Source of the DNA: CAWCBH01 sp963793785
Lineage (GTDB): Bacteria; Actinomycetota; Thermoleophilia; Solirubrobacterales; 70-9
Direction of reading: 5' to 3'
Assembly: GCA_963793785.1 (NCBI GenBank)
Contig: CAWCBH010000003.1
Coordinates: forward strand, 1,674,001-1,738,000
Length of the DNA: 64,000 nt
Both the position numbers and the translations under genes were made by a program. Positions 42,936-52,469 of this stretch are shown here, piece by piece. Below the pieces are notes generated by a model, which had not been told where the DNA came from, did no database searches, and saw nothing but the letters and a program-made list of their open reading frames with translations. The stretch's first letter is position 1; the number at the start of each line of letters is the position of its first letter.

Positions 42936-43342
42936 GATCGGAGGAGAACGTCGAGGCTCTTCGGTCGCTGTATGCGGCGTTCAGTGAACTCGCGACCGGC
43001 GGTGACGTGACCGCCTACGTAATCGCGCACTACACCCCGGACTGCGAGTACCAGCCGGTGGAGGAGCAGGAGACGATTCGCGGACACGACGCGCTGGTGC
43101 GTTGGAACGAGCGCTGGCTCGAAGGATGGGACGAGTTCCGCGTCGGTGTCGACGAGTACATCGAGGCCGGCGATGGCACGGTCGTGGCCGCCTTCACTGC
43201 ACATGGTCGCGGCGCCGAAAGTGGGATGGAGATCAACCAGCGGTTCCTCCACGTCTTCGACCTCCGCGAGGGCAAGGTGAGGCGGGTGCGCGAGTATCTC
43301 GACCGCAGCGCAGCTCTCGAGGCCGCCGGACTGCGGGAGTAG
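42932..43342 (+). CDS. NTF2-like (SnoaL-type) protein
   Basis: A 136-aa protein with the family layout ENVEALRSLYAAFSELATGGD, RGHDALVRWNERWLEGWDEF, and the strand INQRFLHVFDLREGKV. It overlaps the preceding NTF2-like gene by 4 nt. The universal stress protein gene follows by 38 nt. Confidence 0.82.
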   Translation: MRSEENVEALRSLYAAFSELATGGDVTAYVIAHYTPDCEYQPVEEQETIRGHDALVRWNERWLEGWDEFRVGVDEYIEAGDGTVVAAFTAHGRGAESGMEINQRFLHVFDLREGKVRRVREYLDRSAALEAAGLRE

Positions 43343-43380
43343 CTGGCGGGCGCTCTCGGGCCTACGATGAGGCCGACACG

Positions 43381-43809
43381 ATGATCTCCACGATCGCAGT
43401 GGGTACCGACGGCTCGGGCACGGCCGCTGAGGCGGTCAAGGCGGCGGCCGATCTGGCGCGGAAGTACGGCGCGAAGCTGGTGCTTGTCAGCGCCTTCCAG
43501 GGCTCGGAAGGAGGGGCAAAGGACCGCAGCGGCGCTTCCGTCGAGCTCCAGTGGGCGGTGAGCACTTCGGCCCAGGTGCGCGAGATCCTCGCCCGGACCG
43601 AAGCTGACCTGCGGGGCGAAGGGATCGATTGCAGCACCCTCGTCGACGAGGGCGATCCGGCCGACGTTCTCGTCCGCCTGGCGACCGATTGCGGGGCCGA
43701 CGTTCTGGTGATCGGCAACAAGGGAATGCAGCGTCGCGTGCTCGGCAGCGTGCCGAACACGGTCACGCACAAGGCGCCCTGCTCGGTCCTCGTCGTCAAG
43801 ACGACCTAG
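43381..43809 (+). CDS. Universal stress protein, UspA family
   Basis: A 142-aa single USP domain. ISTIAVGTDGSGTAAEAVKAA is the first strand and loop, and the ATP-binding motif G-x2-G-x9-G-S is seen in GNKGMQRRVLGSV. An insert AKDRSGASVELQWAVST lengthens the first loop. It binds ATP and is a dimer in relatives. The ATG follows a 38-nt gap after the NTF2-like gene. Confidence 0.9.
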   Translation: MISTIAVGTDGSGTAAEAVKAAADLARKYGAKLVLVSAFQGSEGGAKDRSGASVELQWAVSTSAQVREILARTEADLRGEGIDCSTLVDEGDPADVLVRLATDCGADVLVIGNKGMQRRVLGSVPNTVTHKAPCSVLVVKTT

Positions 43810-43858
43810 CCGGCCCATGAGACGGCCCGCATCGCAGGGCCGCGATCCCGTCCGGCAA

Positions 43859-43872
43859 CGAACGTATGTTCG
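43859..43872. promoter_or_regulatory. LexA (SOS) box before the LAGLIDADG gene
   Basis: CGAACGTATGTTCG is a perfect inverted repeat with the form CGAAC-N4-GTTCG, the Gram-positive/actinobacterial LexA consensus. It ends 4 nt before the ATG at 43877 and overlaps a possible TATGTT -10 element, so LexA binding would block initiation directly. Confidence 0.7.
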
Positions 43873-43876
43873 CTTC

Positions 43877-44860
43877 ATGCATCGGGAAGCCCGTCTAACG
43901 GCAGCGGCCGAGGCGCCCGCTTTGGTCTGGCTCGCCGGCCTGCTGGAGGCCGAGGGAACGTTCCTCAAGCCTCCCCCCTCCTCGCCGCGTCTGCCGATCG
44001 TCGCCTGCCGCATGACCGATCGCGATGTGGTCGAGCGAGTAGCTGGCTTGCTCGGCAGGGGTGTGTGTGCGAACGGCAAGGGGCGCTATCGAATCGAGTT
44101 CGCAACCACCATCAAAGGCTCGACCGCCGTGCGGCTGATGACCGACATGAGGCCCCTAATGGGAACTCGGCGCTCGCAGGCAATCGACACTGCGATCGCA
44201 GCCTACGTCCCACCCGCTCACAAGCTCACGTTCTCCATGGCAACGGAGATTCGCCGCCGTCACGCCACGGGAGAGTCGGTTTCTGAGCTAGCCCGTTCCC
44301 ACGATGTCGCCCGGTCGACGATCCGTCCTCTGCTCGCAGGTCGCATCTATCGAGAGCCGGCGTCTGCACCGTGGCGGAAACCTGCGGATTGGCTCCCGAC
44401 GACTCTGGCTCCGCCGCCGGGAATTGCGATCTCCGATCTCCTATGGCTGGCCGGTTGGCTTGAGGGAGAAGGGAGTTTCTGCGCCCCTCCACCTTCGAAT
44501 CCGCGCCGCCCCCGTATCAGTGGCACCTGTTGCGACCTGGACGTCATCACGGAGGTGGGCCGGATTCTGGGCACTGCTCCGACTCGCGTTGACATCAGGC
44601 GAGCCCATTTTCACGGGTGGTCGCCGACATGGAGGATCTTGCAAGCAGGTCTGTCAGCCATGCTCGTAATGGAGGCGATCAGACCCCTGATGGGCCGTCG
44701 GCGAACCGCCCAGATCGGTCGGGCACTCACCCGCGCAAGGAAAGCTCAACGGCTGCCAGGACCCCATCGGGCCTACTGGCAGAAAATGGAGGCGGGGGGT
44801 TTTGCACCCCCGTCCGCGGACCCGAAACGAAAGGCGTCTACAGGTTTAGCCGGCTCTTGA
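43877..44860 (+). CDS. LAGLIDADG-type homing-endonuclease-like protein
   Basis: A 327-aa protein with two LAGLIDADG-like motifs, WLAGLLEAEGTF near the N-terminus and WLAGWLEGEGSF in the second half, each ending in the acidic residue expected for catalysis (Glu). Between them a helix-turn-helix-like stretch (GESVSELARSHDVARSTI) lies where single-chain enzymes have a linker. The ATG at 43877 follows an SOS box; the frame extends to 43817 but would include the box. The last 25 codons run antisense through the tmRNA 3' end, so the natural stop may have been lost. It has no intron or intein around it. Confidence 0.8.
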   Translation: MHREARLTAAAEAPALVWLAGLLEAEGTFLKPPPSSPRLPIVACRMTDRDVVERVAGLLGRGVCANGKGRYRIEFATTIKGSTAVRLMTDMRPLMGTRRSQAIDTAIAAYVPPAHKLTFSMATEIRRRHATGESVSELARSHDVARSTIRPLLAGRIYREPASAPWRKPADWLPTTLAPPPGIAISDLLWLAGWLEGEGSFCAPPPSNPRRPRISGTCCDLDVITEVGRILGTAPTRVDIRRAHFHGWSPTWRILQAGLSAMLVMEAIRPLMGRRRTAQIGRALTRARKAQRLPGPHRAYWQKMEAGGFAPPSADPKRKASTGLAGS

Positions 44861-45147
44861 TTCTCGCTTCCCGGGGTCCGAGCCGGCGGGCACTGCGGAA
44901 AGCAAAGCCCTCTGAAGTTTCCCCCTGCGAGCGGGGCGACCCGCCGGGGTGAGCCCGCTTTTGAAGCCGGTGCCCCTCCCTGCGGGCGAGGGAGGACCGA
45001 CTCTCATCGCTTAGCTACTAACTAAGCGGCGAGGGCGAACTCATGGTCCGCACGTATTGGTTGGTCCCGGTGTTTAACGAGGCCTCCGGGAACCTCGACC
45101 TGCAACCGTTCGCACGAATCGACCACGTCGAAGCCTAAGTCGCCCCC
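44787..45147 (-). ncRNA. ssrA: Transfer-messenger RNA
   Basis: A 361-nt tmRNA. The acceptor stem pairs 5' GGGGGCG with 3' CGCCTCC and includes the G3-U70 wobble that alanyl-tRNA synthetase requires; the discriminator is A and CCA is not encoded. A T-arm GGGGG-TGCAAAA-CCCCC precedes the 3' strand, and the 5' part reads GGGGGCGACTTAGGCTTCGACG like other tmRNAs. The tag frame ends GAG TTC GCC CTC GCC GCT TAG (EFALAA) at 45022-45042, likely ADHEFALAA in full, followed by a stem with loop TTAGTAG. smpB lies 3 kb away. Confidence 0.93.
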
Positions 45148-45163
45148 GTGCTATGTCCTCGTA

Positions 45164-45181
45164 ATTGTACGCGGCTATAGA
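45164..45181. promoter_or_regulatory. Divergent -10 elements of ssrA and the flavoprotein gene
   Basis: TACAAT on the minus strand (45164-45169) lies 16 nt before the mature tmRNA 5' end, leaving a short leader for RNase P. TATAGA on the plus strand (45176-45181) lies 8 nt before the ATG of the flavoprotein gene, so that transcript would be leaderless. -35 elements are not clear. Confidence 0.5.
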
Positions 45182-45189
45182 TTCGGGGC

Positions 45190-46561
45190 ATGAACGAACG
45201 TGCCTATGACGTTGTCGTGCTCGGGGCGGGCGCCCCGGGCGAGGTATGCGCGGGTCGCCTGGCGGATGGAGGCCTGAGCGTCGCGATCGTCGAGTCGCAC
45301 CTGGTCGGCGGCGAGTGCTCCTACTACGCCTGCATGCCCTCGAAGGCGCTGCTGCGACCGGCGGAGCTGCTCGAGGAGGCGCGCCGGGTCCCGGGCGTCA
45401 AGGAGGCGGTGAGCGGTGATCTGGACGCCGGGGTCGCGCTGGCACGGCGCGACGAGGTGATCCACGACCTCGACGACTCCAGCCAGCTGCCCTGGCTCGA
45501 GGACCAGGGGATCGACCTGTTCCGCGGCGAGGGGCGCCTCGACGGCGAGCGGCGGGTCGTCGTCGGCGACGATGTCCTGACGGCCGAGAAGGCGGTCGTG
45601 GTCGCGACCGGGTCCGGCGCCGCGATGCCCCCGATCGAGGGATTGGACTCGGTCGGGGCCTGGAACAACCGTCAAGGGACGACTTCGAAGGAGGTCCCTG
45701 AGAGCATGATCGTGCTCGGCGGCGGCCCGGTCGGCTGCGAGCTGGCTCAGGCCTGGTCGACCCTCGGCACGAAGGTCGTCCTGGTCGAGGGCGAGCGCGG
45801 CCTGCTGCCGCGCGAGGAGCCGTTCGCCGGCGAGCAGGTCGAGGACTCCCTGCGCGACAACTGGGGCGTCGAGGTCCGCTGCGCCTGCAAGGCGACCAAG
45901 TTCAGCCGCGAGGGGTCGCGCATCGTCGCGCGAGCTCGATGACGGCGACCGGGTCGAGGCGGCGGAGATCCTCGTCGCCGTCGGCCGCAAGCCGCGCACC
46001 GAGGGAATCGGGCTCGAGTCGGTCGGCCTCGAGCCGGACGGGTTCCTCGAGGTCGACGACGCCCTCCGGGTGCCGGGCCACGACTGGCTCTACGCGGTCG
46101 GCGACGTCAACGGGCGGGCGCTGTTCACCCACATGGGCAAATACCAGGCTCGGATCGCCGGGGACCGGATCCTCGGGCGCGAGATCGAGGCGATCGCCGA
46201 GGACCTCGGCTCGCCGCGGGTCACCTTCACCGACCCGCAGGTCGCCGCGGTCGGCAAGACGCTCTCCCAGGCGAAGGAGGCGGGGCTGAACGCATCCGCG
46301 ACCGACGTCGAGACCGCCGGCACGGCCGGGGCCAGCTTCTACGGCAAGGACACCGCCGGCACCTCGCGCCTCGTCGTCGACGAGGACCGCAAGCTGATCG
46401 TCGGCGCCACCTTCGTCGGCTTCGAGACCGCGGATTTCCTCCACGCGGCGACGGTCGCGATCCTCGGCGAGGTTCCCCTCGACCGTCTCTGGCATGCGAT
46501 CCCGGCCTACCCCAGCCGCAGCGAGGTGTGGCTGAAGCTGATGGAGAAGTACGGCCTCTAG
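45190..46561 (+). CDS. FAD-dependent pyridine nucleotide-disulfide oxidoreductase (frameshifted as given)
   Basis: A flavoprotein of about 456 aa from the lipoamide dehydrogenase / mercuric reductase group. It has FAD-binding VVVLGAGAPGEVCAG, the redox pair GGECSYYACMPSK with Cys-x4-Cys, NAD(P)-binding VLGGGPVGCELAQ, FAD site YAVGDVNG and a dimerisation domain ending HAIPAYPSRSE. One +1 break lies near 45932 (RIVA then ELDDGD). The substrate is not certain: no lipoyl enzyme genes are adjacent, so it may be a stand-alone disulfide or quinone reductase. Confidence 0.88.
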
Positions 46562-46625
46562 ATGTTCGGGCCGGCGCGGTTAGCGCCGGCAGAGGCAGGT
46601 CAGGCGCGTCAGCGCCGCAAGATTC

Positions 46626-48069
46626 TCAGACCGTGGAGCGGCGCTGCAGGTCCTCGAGGACGTCCTGCGGGAAGCCGGGCACGTCGCCGAGGTCTGCAAC
46701 CGACTTGTAGCCGCCCAGCCGCTCCCTGTAGGCGAGCACACGGGTCGCCTGGGTCACCGAGAGCCCCTCGCCGCGCAGCTGGTCGAAGCTGGCGGTGTTG
46801 AGGTTGATGCTCTCGCCGGAGGCGGGCGGCTCGGGGCTGCTGCTCGGCTCGGGGCTGCTCGGCGGCTGCGGACGGCGCCGGTTCGGCGCTGACTCGGCGA
46901 GGTGTCGCTGGGGCGCCTCGGTCGATCGGTCACGCCTCGACCCGGGCGACGGCTTCGGCCGTCGCCTGCTCGGCCGCCGTCGCGCGGCGCTCGGCCTCGC
47001 GGGCTCGATGCTCGGCCGCGGCGACATCGTCGAGCACCGTTCGGAGGCTCCGCTCCCGGTCGGCCTCCTCGGCCTTCAGACGCGCCATCCGCTCCGCCGA
47101 CGCAGCCCGCCGCTCGGCCTCCTCGGCACGCTCCTTTTCCTGCTTCAGCCTCTGCTCGCTCGCCTGTAGCTCGGCGGCAAGCTGATCGACGGCGGTCTCG
47201 GGACGAAGCGCCAACCCCGTCGCCGCGGCCGCCGCCGCCGTGGCGCCGGCCAGCTGCTCGGAGTGGCCCGCCTCGGCCCGTGCCGTCCGTTCCTCGGCCT
47301 CGCGCTCGGCCCGCTGGGCTTCCTGAAGCCGCCGCTCGGCATGGGAGCGGATTCGCTCCTCTTCGGCGCGGATCTCATCGAGCTTGCGGCGAACGCTGTC
47401 CTCGGCCTCGGAGGCCGCCGGCGTAGTGGCTGCCAGCTTGGTCGCGGCCGCTGGTGTTGCGGCAGCCACCTCGGTCGGCTGCTCTGGGCCGCCAACCGGC
47501 TTCGCTCCGGTCTCGGCCGAGTCCTTCTGGGCCTTCGCGCGTGCCTTCTGCGCCGTCACGCTGGCGGCGATCTCGCTGGGCCGCTCCGCGTCCGCGTCCT
47601 TGAGCTGCGCCTTCTCCTCCTTGCGCTGTCGCCCCTCGTCCTTACGGCGTTTGCGCTCCTCGTCGCGGCTCGCACGGCGGGCCGCCCGCCGTTGGCGACG
47701 GCTCGGTTTCTTCCCGGTGTCGCCTTTCGCCGGTGGCGCGGCGGTCTTCGCATCGGCCGCGGGTGCGGCATCGGCGGTCTTCGCATCGGCCGGCTTCTTG
47801 GCGGCCTTCTCGCCTCGACCGCGGACCACGGTCACGATCAGCAGAAGGATCACGATGGCGGCCAGCAGGCCGGCGACGAAATAGGCGATGTTGTCCTCGA
47901 CGAACTCGCGCGCTTCGTCGGGAAAGCTCTCGTCCTCGTCGGCGGGCGCCGCCGGCGCCGGGTCGGCCGGCGTCGGGGGTTCGCCGTCCTGCTGGCTCCA
48001 GGCGGAGGCCGGGAGCGCAAATGTGGCCAGGATCGCTGCCGCGGTGAGGGTGCACAGGCGCCGGCGCAT
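46626..48069 (-). CDS. Membrane-anchored coiled-coil protein with ComEA-type HhH domain (frameshifted as given)
   Basis: A likely single gene of about 480 codons. Signal peptide (RRRLCTLTAAAILATFALPASA), acidic linker, one membrane helix (YFVAGLLAAIVILLLIVTVV), then a long Lys/Glu/Ala-rich coiled coil and, in another frame, a ComEA-like helix-hairpin-helix DNA-binding end SINLNTASFDQL to DVPGFPQDVLEDL. One +1 insertion near 46935-47000 would join them, and length modulo three supports it. The order differs from ComEA, with the coiled coil as spacer. The ATG at 48069 has AAGGA upstream. Confidence 0.65.
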
Positions 48070-48096
48070 GGCGCTGAATCCTTGCATGTGCGGCGG

Positions 48097-48576
48097 CTAC
48101 CGCATGCGGCCCTTGAACTCCCGCTCGACCTCCCGCCGCACGTCGCGCTCGGCGATCTCGCGGCGCCGGTCGCGCCCCTCCTTGCCGCGCGCCAGCGCCA
48201 GCTCGACCTTTGCCCAGGAGCCCTTGAAGTAGATCCGGGTCGGGATCAGGGTCAGGCCGCGCTGCTGGGTCTTGCCGATCAGCCGCTCGATCTCCGCCCG
48301 ATGCAGGAGCAGCTTGCGGGGGCGCTCCGGCTCGTGGTTCTGACTGCTGGCCGGCTCATAGGGCGGGATATGGAGGTTTCGCAGCCACATCTCGCCCTTG
48401 TCGACGATCGCGTAGGCGTCGGCCATCTGCGCCTTGCCCTCGCGAAGCGCCTTCACCTCCGAGCCCTGCAGCTCGATTCCGGCCTCCATCTTCTCGACCA
48501 GCTCAAAGCGGTGGCGGGCGCGGCGGTTGGTGGCCACGTCGCCGGAGGCGGGAGCACGTCGCTTGGGCTTCGCCAT
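48097..48576 (-). CDS. smpB: SsrA-binding protein SmpB
   Basis: A 159-aa intact protein that brings tmRNA to stalled ribosomes. Landmarks: TNRRARHRFELVEKMEAGIELQGSEVKALREGK, DAYAIVDKGEMWLRNLHIPPYE, and HRAEIERLIGKTQQRGLTLIP, with a basic C-terminal tail that enters the mRNA channel. It follows rnr by 4 nt, in line with the joint job of tmRNA-SmpB and RNase R in clearing stalled transcripts. Confidence 0.97.
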   Translation of the reverse strand: MAKPKRRAPASGDVATNRRARHRFELVEKMEAGIELQGSEVKALREGKAQMADAYAIVDKGEMWLRNLHIPPYEPASSQNHEPERPRKLLLHRAEIERLIGKTQQRGLTLIPTRIYFKGSWAKVELALARGKEGRDRRREIAERDVRREVEREFKGRMR

Positions 48577-48580
48577 GCCC

Positions 48581-50333
48581 TCAGCCCTCGACCGGCTCCA
48601 GGTCGACCCGGCCGCGCTGCGCCTCGACGCGCTGCACCCGGACCGAGACCGGATCGCCGAGCCGCACCGACCTCCCGGTACGCGAGCCGACCAGCGCCGT
48701 CTCGATCTCGTTCAGCTCGAACCGCTCGCCGCGCAGCGTGCGGGCGGGCAGGAACCCTTCATAGGCCTGGCCCAGCTCGCCGGCGAAGGCGACGAAGGCT
48801 CCGGCGCCGATCACCCCCGCGACCTCGCCCTCGAACTCGTGCTCGGGGCCGGCTTCGAACAGCTCCCGCTCGAGCAGGAACGCGGCGCAGACGTCATCGG
48901 CCCGATACTCGAGCTTGGCGGCCTCGCGCTCGCGCTCCGAGCACTGCAGGGCCAGCTCGCCGACCGCGTCCCGGCGCGGCGGGTCCTCCCCCTCCCCCAC
49001 CGCCGCGAGCAGAGCCCGGTGGGCGACGAGGTCCGGGTAGCGGCGGATCGGCGAGGTGAAGTGGCAATAGGCGTCGCTGCCGAGGCCGGCGTGGCCGCGG
49101 TTGCGGTCGCTGTATTGAGCCTGCTTGAGCGCGCGCAGCACAAGCGATGTATACGCCGAGCGGCCGTGGCCGCGCCGCGCGGCTTCGGCGACGACCAGCC
49201 GGCTCGCCTCCGCGGCCAGCAGCGCCGCTTCGCGGGGCGCGAGCCGCTCCGGGGCCGGCGGGGTCGGAACCTCCAGCGAGGCGAGCTGCTCCAGCATCAA
49301 CCTCACCCGCTCGGGATCGGGCTGCTCGTGGATCCGGTACAGAGTCGGTACCCGCCGCCGTTCGAGCTGCTGGGCGACCTGCTCGTTGGCGAGGATCATC
49401 AGCCGCTCGATCAGCCGGTGGGCCTCGGTCTGCGCCACCGCCCGGGCCGCGCGGACGTTGCCCTCGGCGTCGAAGTCGAACTCCGGCTCGCGCGAGTCCA
49501 CCTCCAGCGCCCCCGCCTTGCGGCTGTGCCCCAGCGCAGCGGCGGCGGCGCGCGCGATCTCCAGCGGCTCCGCCGCCTCGGGGGGCGGTCGGCGGCGACC
49601 GGAGAAGATCTCGTCGAGCTGGTCGTAGTCGAGACGTGCGTCGGAGCGGATCCGGCTGCGGTAGAAGCGCGCCGACCGCGCCTCGCCGGCGGCGGAGAGC
49701 TCGATCTCGGCCGTGACCGCCAGCCGCTCCACACCGGGGGACGAGGCTGCAGGCCTCGGTCGCTGAGCGCGTGGGGCAGCATCGGCTCGACCGACCCCGG
49801 GACGTAGGTGCTGGTGGCCCGTCGCGCCGCCTCGGCGTCGAGCCCCGACCCCGGCCGCACATGGGCGGCGACGTCGGCGATGTGGATCCAGAGCCGCACG
49901 CCGTCGCTCCTCGCGATGAGCCGAGACCGCGTCGTCGAAGTCGCGCGCACTCGCCGGGTCGACGGTGAACGTCGCCAGCGAGGTCAGGTCGCGGCGGGCG
50001 GGCGTTCGCTGGTCGGCCCCGTCGGCGGCGGCGGTTGCCTCCTCCTCGAGGCGGAGCCGGGAACCCGCGCCTGCCGTTTCGCTCCCAGAGCAGCGCCTCG
50101 ACCACTTCGCGCGCCCGCTCGGGCGAGCCCAGCTCGCGGACGATCCGCGCCCGGCCCGGCCCGAACTCGACCAGCGCCATCCGGCCGGCCTGCGCCCGGC
50201 CGCGGCGCTCGAGGCCGACCTGCGGCCCGCGCTCGAAGATCGGCTCGGCGACCAGGAAGCGCCCCCGCCGCTCGATCAGCGCCACGTGGCGGCCCGAAAA
50301 GGTGCCGCCACCGCGGCCGCGACGACCGCTCAA
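48581..50333 (-). CDS. rnr: Ribonuclease R / RNB-family exoribonuclease (frameshifted as given)
   Basis: A 3'-5' exonuclease of about 580 codons, shorter at both ends than E. coli RNase R. N-terminal OB-type segment (TFSGRHVALIERRGRFLV), the RNB catalytic core with SARDFDDAV metal site, VRLWIHIADVAAHV and YVPGSVEPMLPHALS, then FTSPIRRYPDLVAHR, and an S1 domain near the end (GRSVRLGDPVSVRV). Four +1 breaks near 50065, 49920, 49765 and 49740. TTG at 50333 overlaps the ctpA stop (TTGA). Confidence 0.88.
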
Positions 50334-51544
50334 CCGCTCGTCGCCGGCGCTGCGGCGCCGCGCAGCTCTTGCCCCAGCACGCGCAGGGCGCGCTGCAGGC
50401 CCTCGTCGGGCCGTGTGCGCGGATCGTCGAGCGCCCGCACCTCGGGCACGATCCCGCGGCCGCCGAGGTTCTCGCCGCTGGGCGTGAAGTACTCGCCGAT
50501 CGTCAGGTCGAGCGCGCCGCCGTTGGAGAGGTCGATCACCTGCTGGAAGACGCCCTTGCCGAACGAGCGCGTCCCGACCAGCGTGCGCGCCCGCCTGGTC
50601 GGCGAGCGCCGCGGCGAGGATCTCGGCCGCCGAGGCGGTGTCGCGGTTGATCAGGACCACGGTCGGCTGCGGGGGCAGGTTGTCTCCCACGGCCCGGTAG
50701 ACCTCGCTGCCCTGGGTGCGCGAGCGGGTCGAGACGATCGACCTCGTCCTCGGCCAGGAAGATGCTCGAGGTCAGAACCGCCTCCTGGAGCAACCCGCCT
50801 CCGTTGCCGCGCAGGTCGAGGACCAGCCCCTCGGCGCCGCGGTCGCGGACTCGCTCGATCGCCTCTCGCAGGGCCGCGTGGGCGCCCTCGGTGAAGCCGA
50901 ACAGCGCCACGTAGCCGACCTTGCGGCCGTCCACTGTCGCGGATGCGGCTGATCGTCAGCGGAACCTCGATCTCGGCCCGGGTCAGGGTCACGGAGCGGG
51001 TCCTGTCGCCGGGTGGCCTGCGAACTCCGACCGTCACCTCTGTGCCGGGCGGCCCCTTGATCTTTGCGGTCGCGACCTCGGAGTCCTCGCCGGCGATCGA
51101 GCGCTCGTTCGACGGAGACGATCACGTCGCCGACGGCGATGCCGGCCTCCTCGGCCGGGGCGCCCGGGAAGACGCGGCCCACCCGCAGGCCCGCCTCGAC
51201 CTCGCTGACGCTGAGCCCGACCCCCGAGAAGCGGCCGCTGATCGACTCCCGGAAGCGCTCCAGGTCCTGGGGGTCGAAGTAGTGGCGAGAAGCGGTCCTC
51301 GTAACGGCGGCGCAGCGCCCTGACCATGCCGTCGATCGAGGAGTCGCGAGAGCCGCTTGCTGTCGATCGAGCGGAAGTAGTTCTCCTCGATCACCTCGGT
51401 CGCCTCGGCGCTGAGGCTTGCCGCGTCGTCGACGAAGACGTCGCGCAGCGGCTCCGGCAGGCTGGCGGGATGGCCGCCGAGCCAGATACCGGCGCAGAGC
51501 ACGACCAGGAGCGCCGCCACCGTGGCGGCTCGCACTGCGATCAC
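50330..51544 (-). CDS. C-terminal processing protease, S41 family (frameshifted as given)
   Basis: A membrane-anchored or exported PDZ protease of about 400 aa (CtpA/Prc type). N-terminal hydrophobic segment (AATVAALLVVLCAGIWLGG), helical region AEATEVIEENYF, PDZ domain with SGVGLSVSEVEAGLRVGRVFPGAPAEEAGI, then the protease core YVALFGFTEGAHAALREAI, LDLRGNGGGLLQEA, the Ser region and GKGVFQQVIDLSNGGAL with Lys. At least six +1 breaks (51360-50530) dissect it. The GTG at 51544 is 9 nt after the ftsX stop. Confidence 0.88.
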
Positions 51545-51552
51545 GCCGCAGA

Positions 51553-52469
51553 TCAAACCTTGAGGAAGCGGCGCAGCGTGATCCCGGAGCCGATCGCGGA
51601 GACCAGGATCGCGGCCCCGAAGAGGATCCCGACCAGCAGCGGGAACGACAGGGTCGTCTGGTCCTGCGCCGCGAAGAACGCGAAGCGTGTCGGACAACGG
51701 GTCGACGATCGTGACCTTGCCGAGCCACAGAATCAGTATGGCGACAACGCCTCCCGCGAACCCGACGACGACTCCCTCGATCATGAACGGCCAGCGGATG
51801 AACCAGCGGGTGGCGCCGACCAGCCGCATCACCTCGACCTCCCGGCGGCGGGTGTAGATCGAGAGGCGGATCGTGTTGCCGACCAGCATCAGCGAGGCGG
51901 CGATCAAGCAGCGCCGTGACCACCGTGAGGACGATCTTCACCGCGCCCGTCACCTGCTCGATCTTCTGGCGCTCCTGGCGGCGGTCGAAGACCTCCTGGA
52001 TCACCGGCGAGATCGGCTGCGGGGCGCCGGCCGGCCCCGGCGGCGTGATCGCCTGGCGGATCGAGTCGAGGTTGGCCGGGTCGTCGGGGCGGACGGCGAA
52101 CGCGGCCGGGAGCGGGTTCGAGCTCAGCACCGCGGCCGGGTTTTCGTCGGTGTCGAGGATCTCCTTGACCTCCACCAGCGCTTCCCGCTTGCTGACGAAT
52201 TCGAGCGATTGAACATGCGGCGATCGCCGCCAGCTCCTGGCGCAGCGATCTGACACTCGGCTTTGGTCGCGTCGTCGAAGATCGTCGACCCGCAGCTCGA
52301 GCTGATCGCGAATCTCGTCGCTCTTGGCCTGGGTCGTCTGGAAGATCGGGATCAGGACCCCGAGCAGGATCACGGTGACGACCGTGGTCACGACCGCCGC
52401 CATGCTCGGCGCCGCGTTGCGGCGCAGGGCGCGGAACGCCTCCTGGATGAAGAAGATCAGCCGTCCCAT
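51553..52469 (-). CDS. ftsX: Cell division ABC transporter permease FtsX (frameshifted as given)
   Basis: Membrane partner of FtsE that activates septal peptidoglycan hydrolases. It begins RLIFFIQEAFRALRRNAAPSMAA as in actinobacterial FtsX, has an extracytoplasmic loop with LEFVSKREALVEVKEIL and NPLPAAFAVRP, then the three C-terminal helices including RREVEVMRLVGATRWFIRWPFMIEG and a final GSGITLRRFL. Five +1 breaks lie at about 52285-52210, 51905 and 51690. The ATG follows the ftsE stop directly. Confidence 0.9.

Noticed and set aside
44787..45147. Intron or intein around the LAGLIDADG gene
   Set aside because: The tmRNA is of normal length with an intact acceptor stem and tag, and the flanking protein genes are complete, so the endonuclease-like gene is not inside an intron or intein.
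47000..48000. Tandem repeat or low-complexity array in the coiled-coil gene
   Set aside because: The Lys/Glu/Ala-rich stretch looks repetitive but is explained by coiled-coil coding; no exact DNA repeat units of constant length were found.
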